Below, in pieces: positions 28,878 to 36,476 of a DNA stretch of 64,000 nt. Numbering within the stretch: position 1 is the stretch's first letter; the number at the start of each line of letters is the position of its first letter. The DNA comes from Metabacillus litoralis (lineage in GTDB: Bacteria; Bacillota; Bacilli; Bacillales; Bacillaceae): assembly GCF_020524045.1 (NCBI RefSeq), contig NZ_JAIVKL010000013.1, positions 62,001-126,000 on the forward strand, read 5' to 3'. The position numbers were made by a program, and so were the translations under genes. The notes under the pieces are model-generated. The model was not told the DNA's origin. It saw nothing but the letters and a program-made list of their open reading frames with translations, and did not search any database.

Positions 28878-29891
28878 ATGAAAAGCAATGTGACGATGAA
28901 GGATATAGCAGATAAATTAGGTGTAAGTAGTGTCACTGTTTCCAAAGCTTTGAATGATAAAGAAGGTGTCAGTGATGAGCTGAAAAATAAAATCAAGTAT
29001 CTAGCTGATGAAATGGGTTATCGCTACAATGCTATGGCAAAGTCGATGAAAGAAGGACTTTCCTATAATATTGGAGTGATTATACCAGAAAGATATGCTG
29101 GTCTTGCTCAATCCTTTTATTTAAATGTTTATCAAACTATTACTCGACACTTAGAGAAAAGTGGCTATTATGGAATTCTGCATATTTTAAACAATGAAGA
29201 CGAAAAAAACCTAACTCTTCCAAGGATCTATTACGAAAAAAAAGTTGATGCATTTATCATATTAGGGCAAACAAGTAAAAATTATATCGAAAAAATACAA
29301 AATATCGGGCTTCCAAAAGTCTTTCTTGATTTCTATGATGAACATGCAGATATTGACTCAGTTATAACAGATAACTTTTATGGAGCCTATGAAATAACAA
29401 ATTACCTTGTCCAAAAAGGCCACTGTGATATTGGTTATGTTGGAAATTTAACATCTACAAGTAGTATTCAAGACCGTTTTCTAGGATATTATAAATCTTT
29501 ATTAGAGCATAAACTTCACTTAAATTATGATTATATTTTAAATGATCGTGACGAAAATGGAGTTTATATCGATATACAACTACCTGAAAAACTTCCAACA
29601 GCCTTTGTATGTAATTGTGACCAAGTGGCACATAACTTAGTACAAAAGCTTACAAAACTAGACTATCAAGTTCCGGAAGATATTTCTGTCGTTGGATTTG
29701 ATAATGATGTGTATGCGACAATCACTGAACCAGGCTTAACAACTGTTGAAGTAGATATAGAAGAAATGGCACATAATGCGGTAAGCTTTATTTTAGAAAA
29801 AGTGAAAGATAGCAACAAGTCATTCGGAAGAGTATTGGTTAAAGGGAAAATTGTCTATCGGAATTCGGTTAGGGAGATTAAACAAGGCTAA
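28878..29891 (+). CDS. LacI-family regulator, probable mannan operon repressor 1
   Basis: 337 residues. The N-terminal helix-turn-helix and hinge (TMKDIADKLGVSSVTVSKAL, DEMGYRYNAMAKSMK) are followed by a periplasmic-binding-protein-like sugar domain with GVIIPERYAGL, IGYVGNLTSTSSIQDRFLGY, AFVCNCDQVAHNLV and ISVVGFDNDVYATITEPGLTTV. GGAGG precedes the ATG. It lies between the epimerase/phosphorylase operon and the transporter operon, both of which carry the same near-palindromic operator, so it is the best candidate for that site. The inducer is probably a mannose-containing disaccharide (inference). Confidence 0.92.
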   Translation: MKSNVTMKDIADKLGVSSVTVSKALNDKEGVSDELKNKIKYLADEMGYRYNAMAKSMKEGLSYNIGVIIPERYAGLAQSFYLNVYQTITRHLEKSGYYGILHILNNEDEKNLTLPRIYYEKKVDAFIILGQTSKNYIEKIQNIGLPKVFLDFYDEHADIDSVITDNFYGAYEITNYLVQKGHCDIGYVGNLTSTSSIQDRFLGYYKSLLEHKLHLNYDYILNDRDENGVYIDIQLPEKLPTAFVCNCDQVAHNLVQKLTKLDYQVPEDISVVGFDNDVYATITEPGLTTVEVDIEEMAHNAVSFILEKVKDSNKSFGRVLVKGKIVYRNSVREIKQG

Positions 29892-29936
29892 CCACCTTAA
29901 TTTAGATAGCCTTTAACATAACCTTTGTCTACAAAA

Positions 29937-30300
29937 GGCTAGGACATAAGTATTTAAGTTAATGATCAACCCGAAATATTAGGTGGTATTTATTCTTACG
30001 CCTAATAGTTCGGGTCTTTATTTACTGTCTTCAATAGATTTTCTGATTTTGTATACTATCTTTAAGAATTAGTTGAATGGAACGAACCTAAGACACTAAT
30101 TCTCCTATGGGAAGTAGAGGAAGAAATGGGATCTACACAGAGCAGCTGAGGGAGGTATGGTTTCCTCTCCGGTGAATCTTTTCTCTGCAGCGCAATGGAA
30201 CGAACTTGTTATACCTGTTTATCTGATTAATAGAAACAAGTATGATCTATTGGGTGATTTAGATTTATTCGTCTTGATGGATGATTTCTCTCATTAGCTT
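29937..30300 (+). repeat. ~370-bp dispersed repeat, copy A
   Basis: Begins GGCTAGGACATAAGTATTTAAG and runs through a stem (ACCCGAAATATTAGG with CCTAATAGTTCGGGT), ACTGTCTTCAATAG, AAGAATTAGTTGAATGGAACG, GGGAAGTAGAGGAAGA and GCAATGGAACGAACTTGTT, ending near GATTAATAGAAACAAG. The same words in the same order are found at 46655-47030 and, interrupted, at 63190-64000. No coding capacity was seen. Confidence 0.75.
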
Positions 30301-30364
30301 CTTATTACCACACTAGTCCATTTATTAAATTCACCTTTCATTGTTATAATAGACTTTAAATTAA

Positions 30365-30526
30365 GGCTCTTTTCTGAAAGATTATTGCTAATTGATCTAA
30401 TTATGCATTGGAAACATTGTTTCTATAGCAAAATATGTCCTATCCTATGAAGAAAAGATGGCACTATGCTTTATATAGTGTTGTTTACTTGGAGTTGTTA
30501 AAGCATTAAAGTTCACGAAAACAGCC
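30365..30526 (+). mobile_element. MITE-like element, copy 6
   Basis: 162 bp between GGCTCTTTTCTGAAAG and CACGAAAACAGCC. The flanks TAAATTAA (30357-30364) and TAAATGAA (30527-30534) match at 7 of 8 as a target duplication. It sits just upstream of the DUF624 gene. Confidence 0.85.
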
Positions 30527-30561
30527 TAAATGAATCATGACTTATGTGCAAAGGAGAAAAA

Positions 30562-31158
30562 ATGAATAGTAAAATCATCATGTTTTTTCAGTATCTTTAT
30601 AAGTTCTTTCAGGTGAGTATTTATTTTTGGATAAGCTTGTTGAAGGGATTTGTGGTTTATAGTATTGTTCCAAGTTTTTGTGCGTTGTTTTTAACATTAC
30701 ATCATCTCAATAGAGGTGAAGATGATGAAAAAAATATAAGTGTACGGAAATTATTCAAGCAACAGTTTGAATTGCACAAAACACATAAAATCGTGTCGTT
30801 CACTTATACCTTTATTTTAATGCTGCTATATGCATTTCTTTATTTTGTAAATAAACAAGGTAATGATTTAACAATCGTTATGTCAGTTGTGTTAATTTAC
30901 TTACTTGTTTTGACTCTATTAATGTTAACTTTTAGTACTGTCTTTCTTTCTTTTAAAAAACAACCAATTAAGCTTGCAAACATTCATGCCTTTTTAGCGA
31001 TTATAAAAAACCCTGTTAGCTCTATAGCAATCTTAGCTCTTTTTATACTTATGTATTTAGCGGCAGATTATAATTTTGCTTTTTTTGTCTTTTTTGGACC
31101 ATTTCTTTACGGGTTTGGTGTGATCTATTCCTTATATAAACATATAGAAATTGATTGA
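30562..31158 (+). CDS. DUF624 (YesL-like) membrane protein
   Basis: About 198 residues with five hydrophobic segments, starting with FQVSIYFWISLLKGFVVYSI and GFVVYSIVPSFCALFLTLHH and closing with FFVFFGPFLYGFGVIYSLY. YesL/DUF624 proteins are found next to CUT1-type oligosaccharide ABC transporters in Firmicutes, as here; their exact role is unknown. The frame can open at 30544, but AAAGGAG is located inside that extension and is spaced for the ATG at 30562. A terminator separates it from the binding-protein gene. Confidence 0.88.
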   Translation: MNSKIIMFFQYLYKFFQVSIYFWISLLKGFVVYSIVPSFCALFLTLHHLNRGEDDEKNISVRKLFKQQFELHKTHKIVSFTYTFILMLLYAFLYFVNKQGNDLTIVMSVVLIYLLVLTLLMLTFSTVFLSFKKQPIKLANIHAFLAIIKNPVSSIAILALFILMYLAADYNFAFFVFFGPFLYGFGVIYSLYKHIEID

Positions 31159-31167
31159 ATAATAACT

Positions 31168-31202
31168 AGAAATACTTTCGCGAATGAAAGTATTTTTTTT
31201 GT
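31168..31202 (+). terminator. Terminator of the DUF624 gene
   Basis: AATACTTTC and GAAAGTATT form the stem around GCGAAT, followed by a T-run. Confidence 0.85.
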
Positions 31203-31300
31203 TTTAGCATTGTTAATATAAGGGTGTTTAAACTCTTTTTATGATAAGTGAAGTTACATAATAAAAAAATTCTGGTCATTTACGTTACATTCCGTTATAA

Positions 31301-31320
31301 TTAGGTTACCGTTAACTTAA
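31301..31320. promoter_or_regulatory. LacI-type operator, site 2 (best palindrome)
   Basis: TTAGGTTACCGTTAACTTAA agrees with its own reverse complement at 16 of 20 positions around a central CG, the typical geometry of LacI-family operators. It lies 105 bases upstream of the transporter promoter. Confidence 0.65.
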
Positions 31321-31424
31321 TAATTTTGTTTGTAGTAAAGTTCACTAAAAGTACAGTCTCCTTATATTTTTTGAAAGAAATAGTAAAAGAAATGAAGAAT
31401 TCAAAAATATTAACAGGAAAGTTA

Positions 31425-31453
31425 TTGACAAGAAAGCGTTACCAACTTACAAT
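31425..31453 (+). promoter_or_regulatory. Sigma-A promoter of the transporter operon, with embedded cre
   Basis: TTGACA and TACAAT have an ideal 17-bp spacer. Within the spacer AAGAAAGCGTTACCA (31430-31444) fits the cre consensus with one mismatch, so CcpA would block polymerase directly. A further operator-like half (ACGGTAACTTTA) lies at 31469-31480. Confidence 0.8.
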
Positions 31454-31508
31454 TAATTTGTAACCTATACGGTAACTTTAAAACGAAGTAAAGAGAGGGG
31501 TTATTATA

Positions 31509-32852
31509 ATGAATAAAAGTAAATTACTTAGTTTGTTCATGACAATGTTGCTTATTATATTAGTTGGCCTTACTGGCTGTTCTTCTTCTTCAGATGAAGG
31601 TGATAAAGGAAATTCAGATCCGGATGTAAGCTGGAAAGATAAAGCTCCAGAAGATATTGAAGGAGAAATTACATTTATTTCTCAGAGAACAGATATTGTT
31701 GACACAGTTTTCCCTGAATATGAAAAAGAGTTTCAAAAGAAATATCCGAACGTAGAAGTGAATTTTGAAGCGTTAACTGATTATGGTGGTCAAATTACAC
31801 CACGTATGAACACAGAAGATTATGGTGATGTTTTATTACTTCCGACTCAAGTACCAATTGAAGATCTTCCAAATTTCTTCGAGCCACTTGGTAAACTTGA
31901 TGAAATGAGCGAAGAGTACATGGGTGTAGAAGAGAGAGCGGTTGATGGTACTGTTTATGGCATTCCGATTGCTGTTACTTACACAGGTGTTGTTTATAAC
32001 AAAAAAGTATATGAAGAAGCTGGTGTAACAGAAACACCAAGAACAATGGATGAATTTATTACAGCATTAGAAAAGATTAAAGAAAATACAGATGCAGTTC
32101 CACTTTACTCTAACTATGCAGCTGGTTGGCCGTTAACTCAGTGGGAAGGTGCATTTACTACTGTAGCTGGAGATCCTGCGTATTACAACCAAACAATGGT
32201 GAATGAGAAAGATCCTTTAGTTGAAGGAAAACCTCAATATGAATTATGGAAGCTTATGTATGATGTAGCGAACAAAGGTTTAATTGAAGCAGATCCATTA
32301 ACAACAGATTGGGAATCTTCAAAAGCAATGATGGGTAAAGGTGAAATTGCGACAATGGTATTAGGTTCATGGGCGATTGATCAAATCAAAGCAGTTGCTG
32401 AAAATCCAGATGAAATTGGTTATATGCCATTCCCAACAAATGCAGATAAAGTGATTTTTCCATTAGGTGCTGACTTCCAAATGGGTGTGAACAAGCACAG
32501 TGATAATAAAGATGCGGCTTTAGCTTGGGTTGACTGGTTTATCCATGATTCAGGTTATTCAGTAGAACAAGCTGGTGGTATTAGTGCAGCGAAAAGTGTT
32601 CCACTTCCTGAAGAACTAAAAGTATATGAAGAGCAAGGTGTGACATTTGAATTGTTAACTCCTGCTAAAGAAGGTCAAGAAGGATTACTTGATAAAATTG
32701 ACAAAGAAGCAGAACTAGGTTTATGGCTAGAAGATACACCGAAGCGTATTGTAGAAGCTGCAATTGGAAATCGTGATGAATCATTCGAGGACATTATGAA
32801 AGAACTTAATGCCGAATGGAATGAAGCGTATGAAAAGGTAATGGCTGAGTAA
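31509..32852 (+). CDS. ABC sugar-binding lipoprotein (CUT1 type), probable mannooligosaccharide receptor
   Basis: 447 residues. A type II signal peptide ends in the lipobox LTGC, followed by a Ser-rich linker. The mature domain is an extracellular solute-binding protein family 1 fold, with VAVTYTGVVYNKKVYEEAGV, PRTMDEFITALEKI, MGKGEIATMVLGSWAI and FPLGADFQMGVNKHSDNKDAALAWVDWF. AGAGGGG precedes the ATG. It is first in the operon with two permeases and is followed by two intergenic hairpins that would favour its higher expression. Specificity for mannan fragments is inferred from the neighbouring enzymes. Confidence 0.93.
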   Translation: MNKSKLLSLFMTMLLIILVGLTGCSSSSDEGDKGNSDPDVSWKDKAPEDIEGEITFISQRTDIVDTVFPEYEKEFQKKYPNVEVNFEALTDYGGQITPRMNTEDYGDVLLLPTQVPIEDLPNFFEPLGKLDEMSEEYMGVEERAVDGTVYGIPIAVTYTGVVYNKKVYEEAGVTETPRTMDEFITALEKIKENTDAVPLYSNYAAGWPLTQWEGAFTTVAGDPAYYNQTMVNEKDPLVEGKPQYELWKLMYDVANKGLIEADPLTTDWESSKAMMGKGEIATMVLGSWAIDQIKAVAENPDEIGYMPFPTNADKVIFPLGADFQMGVNKHSDNKDAALAWVDWFIHDSGYSVEQAGGISAAKSVPLPEELKVYEEQGVTFELLTPAKEGQEGLLDKIDKEAELGLWLEDTPKRIVEAAIGNRDESFEDIMKELNAEWNEAYEKVMAE

Positions 32853-32865
32853 TAAGCTTAAACAA

Positions 32866-32897
32866 CAAGGAAGGTGCATGTAAAAGCACTTTCCTTG
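32866..32897 (+). terminator. Intercistronic hairpin 1 after the binding-protein gene
   Basis: CAAGGAAGGTGC and GCACTTTCCTTG form 12 pairs (one G-T) around ATGTAAAA. No T-run follows, so it is more likely a partial terminator or 3'-end stabiliser than a full stop. Confidence 0.6.
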
Positions 32898-33018
32898 CCT
32901 AAAAACTATTGTTGTAAGTGTTTACAAGTTTTTGTTTCGTTGATTCATAGTGAATGAAGATATGAATCTATTAATTGTGTATGAATGAAAGCATGATCAG
33001 ATCAAGAACATAAGTCAA

Positions 33019-33062
33019 TTAGGAATAGAAGGTAACGGTATACATACACCTTCTATTCCTAA
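33019..33062 (+). promoter_or_regulatory. Intercistronic hairpin 2 with operator-like loop
   Basis: A perfect 15-bp stem (TTAGGAATAGAAGGT with ACCTTCTATTCCTAA) surrounds a 14-base loop. The 5' stem edge and loop read GGTAACGGTATAC, similar to the cluster's LacI-type operator core. It may act in DNA as an operator, in RNA as a stabiliser, or both. Confidence 0.6.
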
Positions 33063-33132
33063 TCGCCTTATTTGCTCTTGGGAAGTAAGGTGCTTTTTCT
33101 ATTCATACTAATACTGCCAGGAGGTGTGGTTC

Positions 33133-34011
33133 TTGTTTAAATTTTCGAATTTATCATACGATGCGCAAAGACGCTTTATTATTGTTCTTTTCTCGATTGT
33201 ACCTGTTGCATTATTGATCACGTTTGCTTATGTACCTGTTATGAATATGTTTTATTATAGTTTCACTGATTGGAATGGTTTTAGTGAGAAAGAATTAGTA
33301 GGTTTTGAGAATTATGTGACAATCTTTACAGATCCTGAGTATTTTTCAGTATTTAAAGTAAGTTTATATTATTTTGCAGGAACATTCGTGCAAATGGGTT
33401 TAGCTTTATATTTTGCAACGATCTTAAGTTTTAATGTTCGTTTTAAGAATTTTTTCAAAGGTGTTATCTTCTTTCCTTATCTATTAAATGGTGTTGCGAT
33501 CGGATTTATGTTCTTATTTTTCTTTAGACCTGAAGGAACACTTGATACTGTTTTAAATGCATTTGGTTTAGGTGCTATTATTACACATTGGTTAGGAAAT
33601 CCAGATATTATTAATATTTCTTTAGCTGGTACATCTGTATGGAGATATATGGGCTTTAACTTTATTATTTTCCTAGGTGCTATTTCATCTATATCAAAAG
33701 AAGTATATGAAGCTGCTGAAATTGACGGTGCTAATAGATGGCATCAGTTTAGATATATTATTCTTCCAAGTATACGAAGAATTATTGAATTAAATTTAAT
33801 TTTAGCGATTAGTGGTGCGTTGTCAGCATTTGAAATTCCGTATATTATGACTGGTGGATCAAATGGAAGTAAAACATTTGTTATACAAACAGTGGATATT
33901 GCCTTTAAATACGGAAAAGTAGGCTTAGGTTCTGCGATGGCTGTGGTTTTATTAATTATCGTTGTTCTTGTTACTGTTATTCAGAAAAAGCTATTTAAGG
34001 AGCGTGACTAA
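33133..34011 (+). CDS. ABC sugar permease, MalF-like
   Basis: About 293 residues with six membrane helices. The cytoplasmic EAA loop that docks the ATPase is seen as EAAEIDGANRWHQFRYIILP. This is one half of a CUT1 importer heterodimer. The frame opens at GTG 33124, but that codon lies within the AGGAGGTG ribosome site; the TTG at 33133 is spaced correctly. The partner permease follows after two bases. No ATPase gene is present anywhere in the window, so a shared one of MsmX type is needed. Confidence 0.93.
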   Translation: MFKFSNLSYDAQRRFIIVLFSIVPVALLITFAYVPVMNMFYYSFTDWNGFSEKELVGFENYVTIFTDPEYFSVFKVSLYYFAGTFVQMGLALYFATILSFNVRFKNFFKGVIFFPYLLNGVAIGFMFLFFFRPEGTLDTVLNAFGLGAIITHWLGNPDIINISLAGTSVWRYMGFNFIIFLGAISSISKEVYEAAEIDGANRWHQFRYIILPSIRRIIELNLILAISGALSAFEIPYIMTGGSNGSKTFVIQTVDIAFKYGKVGLGSAMAVVLLIIVVLVTVIQKKLFKERD

Positions 34012-34013
34012 AG

Positions 34014-34844
34014 ATGTATCAACTTAAATATGCATTGGGAAGTACGTTGAAATATGTATCCCTTCTTTTAGGGGCGTTTGTTGCGTTAATTCCTATCGTA
34101 GTTGTTTTCTTTGCTTCATTTAAAACAGGTAGTGAGTATACGAGTACAGGTCCACTTACTCCTCCGGAAAATTGGTTGAATTTCGAAAATTACACAAGAG
34201 CCTTTACAGAAGGAAATATGTTATTAGGTTTTACAAATACTGCGTTTATCCTAGTGATTTCGATTATCGGAGCGACATTAACGGGCTCGATGATTGCATT
34301 TGTTTTGCATCGTTTTACCTTTAGAGGAAGTAAGTTATTAATGGGAGCTTTCTTACTTGCAACGTTAATACCTGCCGTGACAACTCAGGTTGCTACTTTC
34401 CAAATTATAAATGAATTAGGTCTTTTTAATACAAGATGGGCTGCGATTATTTTGTACATGAGTACTGATATCATTGCTGTTTATATCTTCTTACAGTTCA
34501 TGGATTCGATTTCAGTATCACTTGATGAATCTGCGATGTTAGATGGTGCATCTTACATTACTATTTTCAGAAAAATTATCTTACCTTTATTAAAACCGGC
34601 AATTGTTACAGTTATTATTGTTAAAGGTGTGAATGTGTATAACGATTTCTATACCGCCTTTCTCTATATGCCGAAAACAGATCTGCATGTTATATCCACT
34701 GCACTATTTAAGTTTAAAGGTCCTTATGGTTCACAGTGGGAAGTAATCTGTGCGGGAATTATTATAGCGATTATTCCAACGCTTATCGCTTTTATCACAT
34801 TACAAAAGCATATATACAACGGAATGGCGGGTTCAGTTAAGTAA
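34014..34844 (+). CDS. ABC sugar permease, MalG-like
   Basis: 276 residues, six membrane helices, with the EAA-type loop DESAMLDGASYITIFRKIIL. It starts two bases after the MalF-like gene, with AAGGAG inside the end of that gene. Together they form the membrane channel of the proposed mannooligosaccharide importer. The end of the operon has only a weak imperfect hairpin (GAGAATT / AATTCTC, 34870-34915) before a MITE copy. Confidence 0.93.
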   Translation: MYQLKYALGSTLKYVSLLLGAFVALIPIVVVFFASFKTGSEYTSTGPLTPPENWLNFENYTRAFTEGNMLLGFTNTAFILVISIIGATLTGSMIAFVLHRFTFRGSKLLMGAFLLATLIPAVTTQVATFQIINELGLFNTRWAAIILYMSTDIIAVYIFLQFMDSISVSLDESAMLDGASYITIFRKIILPLLKPAIVTVIIVKGVNVYNDFYTAFLYMPKTDLHVISTALFKFKGPYGSQWEVICAGIIIAIIPTLIAFITLQKHIYNGMAGSVK

Positions 34845-34985
34845 TCATGTTTCGAAAATTTAATTAAGTGAGAATTGATCAGAAGATGTAAAAGTCGTCT
34901 AGTTAATTCTCGTTATTTTCTAGATTAAAGAAACAGTTTCACATAATCCGAGTACAGGGCTGATATGATTTCAGGTCTTAATTTT

Positions 34986-35149
34986 GGCTCTTTTCTGAAA
35001 AATTGTTGCTACGTAACCCGAAATAGCCGTTAGAAACAGTGTGTTTTTGCAATTAAGGATACCTTTTTATGAAGAAAAGATGCTACTAGACTTAATACTG
35101 TGCTGATTTCTCCGGATATGTAAAAGTAACAAAGTTTTCGAAAATAGCC
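34986..35149 (+). mobile_element. MITE-like element, copy 7
   Basis: 164 bp between GGCTCTTTTCTG and CGAAAATAGCC. The flanks TAATTTT (34979-34985) and TAATTTT (35150-35156) are identical. It ends 25 bases before the start of the first GH113 gene, so any promoter for that gene must lie in or beyond the element. Confidence 0.85.
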
Positions 35150-35174
35150 TAATTTTTTAAAAGGAGCGGTGAAA

Positions 35175-36104
35175 ATGGAATTCATCAAGGGGTTTACGTA
35201 TGGTTGGATGAGCCGTAAAGGCGAGTTCGGAAAGAAGGAAGCTAAAGAGTCTATGAGACTTTTAAAAGATAGAACCAATACAGAATATGCCATTATTTCA
35301 TTGGCAGCTTTGCAAGATGGCGCCCATACAACTGAGGTTGATTATACAGGCGATCATATGGTTTCAGATGATGAGTTAATTGAAATGATTCATTATGCAA
35401 AGTCACTCGATATGAAAGTGATTTTGAAACCGACTGTTAATTGTAAAGATGGGACATGGAGAGCTCATATCAATTTCTTTGATATCGATGTTCCTTGTGA
35501 ACCTAAATGGAAAGATTGGTTTAAGAGTTATACAGAATATCAATTGCATTATGCGAAAATTGCACAACAAACGAATTGTGAAATGCTGATCATTGGTTGT
35601 GAAATGGTACAAACTGAGCGTCGTGATCAAGAATGGCGAGCGTTAATCGATGATGTAAGAAATGTATATAAAGGTCCTATCACATACAATACAGATAAAT
35701 ATCAAGAAGGAAATGTACATTGGTGGGATGCATTAGATGTTATTTCTTCAAGTGGTTATTATCCAATAGATGATTGGGATCAACAGTTAGATCGAATAGA
35801 GGAAATCATCAAACCTTATAACAAACCATTTTTCTTCGCTGAAGCGGGGTGTCCGAGTCGCTCAAATTCTCCTTTTGTTCCGAATGATTGGAATCTTGAG
35901 GGGGAGATCGATATGGAAGCTCAAGCAAACTATTATAAAGTCATGTTTGAGAAAACAAAGAAAAGAGACTGGGTGAAAGGCTTTGGTCTTTGGGATTGGA
36001 AGGCTCTTTTACATGATGAAAAAGATGCAGTTCAAAATGATGAATATGCTGTATTTGGCAAGCCTGCAGAAAAAGAGATTAAAGAATATTATGCAACAAA
36101 ATAA
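35175..36104 (+). CDS. GH113 beta-1,4-mannanase, copy 1
   Basis: About 309 residues, a clan GH-A (beta/alpha)8 barrel of family GH113, which cleaves internal beta-1,4-mannosidic bonds. FIKGFTYGWMSRKGEF is the family N-terminal signature. The likely acid/base is Glu143 (IIGCEMVQTE) and the nucleophile Glu223 (FFFAEAGCPSR). The 80-residue spacing is the same as Glu151/Glu231 in Alicyclobacillus ManA. There is no signal peptide, so it acts on imported oligosaccharides. The frame opens at GTG 35169, too close to AAGGAG; ATG 35175 is chosen. The second GH113 in this cluster is only moderately similar. Confidence 0.88.
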   Translation: MEFIKGFTYGWMSRKGEFGKKEAKESMRLLKDRTNTEYAIISLAALQDGAHTTEVDYTGDHMVSDDELIEMIHYAKSLDMKVILKPTVNCKDGTWRAHINFFDIDVPCEPKWKDWFKSYTEYQLHYAKIAQQTNCEMLIIGCEMVQTERRDQEWRALIDDVRNVYKGPITYNTDKYQEGNVHWWDALDVISSSGYYPIDDWDQQLDRIEEIIKPYNKPFFFAEAGCPSRSNSPFVPNDWNLEGEIDMEAQANYYKVMFEKTKKRDWVKGFGLWDWKALLHDEKDAVQNDEYAVFGKPAEKEIKEYYATK

Positions 36105-36173
36105 ATAGCAATGTTCACTCGTTGAGTGGAAATGGACTAAAGCGTTTTATTAGCTAGATATATACGAATTTTT

Positions 36174-36210
36174 AGGTAGTTACCTCTTATAGAAGAGGCC
36201 TACCTTTTTT
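36174..36210 (+). terminator. Terminator of GH113 copy 1
   Basis: AGGTAG-TTA-CCTCTT pairs with AAGAGG-CC-TACCT, followed by TTTTT. Confidence 0.85.
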
Positions 36211-36280
36211 AGCTATAAAAACGAATGGATGATAAATAAAATAATAACAATAAATATTTTTGTTAGGTATTTACTAACAG

Positions 36281-36316
36281 TTAGTTATGATATAAAGTTA
36301 TTTATATCATAACTAA
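36281..36316. promoter_or_regulatory. Perfect 16-bp inverted repeat upstream of the beta-mannosidase gene
   Basis: TTAGTTATGATATAAA and TTTATATCATAACTAA are perfect complements around GTTA. A smaller inverted repeat, TGTTAG / CTAACA, lies just upstream (36261-36279). It is very AT-rich. A regulator-binding site or RNA stem is possible. The rest of 36317-36476 is AT-rich, with no promoter I can fix. Confidence 0.55.
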
Positions 36317-36476
36317 AAGATAACAAAAATAACAAAAGTGATATTTGGATTTCCAGTTAGTTTATATAGTTTTTTAGATGAAAAACTCAATTGTTTAAAC
36401 TGCTATTTTAGTTATTTATCAGTATTATTCTGCGAAATAAAATAACAAATATAACAAGTAAAGGATGAGAAGGTAA

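Noticed and set aside
36130-36150. cre site after GH113 copy 1 (TAAAGCGTTTTATT)
   Set aside because: It has several mismatches to the consensus and lies after the gene, ahead of a terminator, so control of a promoter is unlikely.
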